From Verrucomicrobiota bacterium (GTDB lineage: Bacteria > Verrucomicrobiota > Verrucomicrobiia > Chthoniobacterales > Xiphinematobacteraceae), in assembly GCA_003176035.1 (NCBI GenBank), contig PSRL01000168.1:1-6023 (forward strand): a DNA stretch of 6,023 nucleotides, written 5' to 3'. The position numbers and the translations under genes were made by a program. The notes beneath the pieces are model-generated. The model did no database searches. It was not told the DNA's origin and was given only the letters and a program-made list of their open reading frames with translations. Below are positions 5,139 to 6,023 of the stretch, one piece after another (position 1 is the stretch's first letter; every line of letters begins with the position of its first letter).

Positions 5139-5915
5139 ATGAAATTCGTTAAAATGATAATTGTTTTTTTATTGTGCTCGGGCGGAGGGGTTGTTGCGGC
5201 TTCTCAGTCGGGTCCGCTTCCTTCCACTTGCAAACAGGTCGTAATAGTAATTACCCGTTCTTGGAATTCATCCAAGGGGGAGCTGGAGGGGTACCGGCGC
5301 CTGGCTAAAGGGGCATGGCATCGAGAATTTGGGCCAATCCCCGTCTTACTTGGAAAACGCGGCTTGGCCTGGGGTATCGGAATTGCCGGACAGGATCAGG
5401 AAGGTCTCAAAAAACAAGAGCGGGATTGGCGCTCGCCTGCAGGAATTTTTAAAATTGGAAAGCTATATACGTATGATCGAGCCCTCCCGCCGGGAATTGA
5501 TTACCCTTTTGTGACCATGACGGCGCGGGATGTCTGGATCAGTGATCCTAAATCGCCCAATTATAATCGACATCTCTCTGTTGACCCCAGAAACCCGCCT
5601 CCTTGGTATGCTCGCGAACGGATGCGCCTCGGTGATCCTGCACATCGATATATGCTTGAAATCCGTCACAACGCCGAGCATCCGATTCCTGGTGCGGGAA
5701 GTGCAATTTTCTTCCATATTCAGCGTGGTCCGACCATCCCGACTTCAGCATGTACGGTAATGACACAAAAAAATCTGCTCGGGCTGCTCCGTTGGCTGCG
5801 ACCTCAAGATTCTCCCTGTTATGTTCTTTTGCCATTGAAAACCTACAAGCTCAAGCAAGACGCGTGGCAACTGCCTGGAACCTTTCTGCTAAAATCTAGA
5901 GCATTTATTAACTAA
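5139..5915 (+). CDS. Secreted L,D-transpeptidase (YkuD-type catalytic domain, COG3786-like)
   Basis: YkuD-fold enzymes use a Cys to cross-link peptidoglycan stem peptides or attach proteins to them, in the periplasm. The 258-residue protein starts with a signal peptide (MKFVKMIIVFLLCSGGGVVAAS, cleavage probably near residue 21). The catalytic domain then follows: VIVITRSWNSSKGEL, GPIPVLLGKRGLAWG (65-79), RSPAGIFKIG (98-107), GSAIFFHIQRGPTIPTSAC (187-205) and TVM. His193, Arg196 and Cys205 form the expected active site. The residue before Cys is Ala where this family normally has Gly. The ATG at 5139 is chosen because it starts directly at the signal peptide and has AGAAG 5 nt upstream; an in-frame ATG at 5106 would add 11 polar residues. 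The gene is transcribed alone, divergently from the nucleotidyltransferase. Role in cell-wall maturation is inferred from family only. Confidence 0.85.
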   Translation: MKFVKMIIVFLLCSGGGVVAASQSGPLPSTCKQVVIVITRSWNSSKGELEGYRRLAKGAWHREFGPIPVLLGKRGLAWGIGIAGQDQEGLKKQERDWRSPAGIFKIGKLYTYDRALPPGIDYPFVTMTARDVWISDPKSPNYNRHLSVDPRNPPPWYARERMRLGDPAHRYMLEIRHNAEHPIPGAGSAIFFHIQRGPTIPTSACTVMTQKNLLGLLRWLRPQDSPCYVLLPLKTYKLKQDAWQLPGTFLLKSRAFIN

Positions 5916-6023
5916 GTAGTCGTCCCTGAAAAAGGCTAAAGAGCAAGCGAATAAGCTGGAGAAAGCAGGAAGAAGAGGTAGGATTTTCGACCAGAAAAGG
6001 CGGTAGAGCCCCAAAAAACTGGT
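5916..6023. other. Purine-rich end segment without a supportable gene
   Basis: These 108 bases follow the L,D-transpeptidase stop and run to the window edge. The plus strand is rich in A and G. One plus frame (5919-6006) reads LKKAKEQANKLEKAGRRG before ending at a stop, but begins straight after another stop and has no ATG. A minus frame is open from 6023 back into the transpeptidase end, but its product (TSFLGLYRLFWSKILPLL) resembles nothing I know. No convincing terminator is present. Confidence 0.4.

Noticed and set aside
5463..5835. Open frames of 76-95 codons in other frames inside the transpeptidase gene
   Set aside because: They are shadows of the catalytic domain coding sequence with no independent signal.
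1..6023. CRISPR array, insertion sequence, phage or toxin-antitoxin genes
   Set aside because: No spaced direct repeats, terminal inverted repeats, transposase or integrase motifs or toxin-antitoxin pairs were seen.

Overview
The window is about 6 kb of ordinary bacterial chromosome, dense with genes. A signal-peptide lipoprotein, a probable outer-membrane efflux protein and an L,D-transpeptidase point to a Gram-negative (diderm) bacterium. The gene mix, moderate GC and scarcity of clear Shine-Dalgarno sequences would fit Verrucomicrobiota or a relative. That placement is an impression from protein flavour, not a demonstrated fact. I see no phage, insertion sequence, CRISPR array or defence system.

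Layout, left to right. (1) Positions 1-461, leftward: a short lipoprotein with a His/Met-rich tail, followed 10 bp later by the 5' end of a probable CusC-type TolC-family protein that runs off the left edge. This looks like the start of a copper/silver-type efflux operon. A perfect 7-bp hairpin lies 4 nt before the lipoprotein start codon. (2) 595-667, leftward: tRNA-His(GTG) with a recognisable promoter. (3) 896-3003, rightward: queH (epoxyqueuosine reductase, last step of queuosine synthesis) joined by a one-base overlap to a GlcD-type FAD-linked oxidase. tRNA-His is itself one of the four tRNAs that receive queuosine. (4) 3004-3234: convergent intergenic region with small hairpins. (5) 3235-5042, leftward: a sugar-1-phosphate nucleotidyltransferase-like protein and a PIG-L/LmbE-type deacetylase, overlapping by one base (TGATG). 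The pair suggests amino-sugar metabolism. (6) 5139-5915, rightward: a secreted YkuD-type L,D-transpeptidase with an unusual Ala before the catalytic Cys. (7) 5916-6023: no supportable gene.

The most interesting points are the nucleotidyltransferase/PIG-L pair, the metal-efflux leader gene with its start-proximal hairpin, the compact start region of queH (three mini-ORFs or a leaderless promoter), and the tRNA-His/queH neighbourhood. None amounts to a clear new system; they are modest leads.
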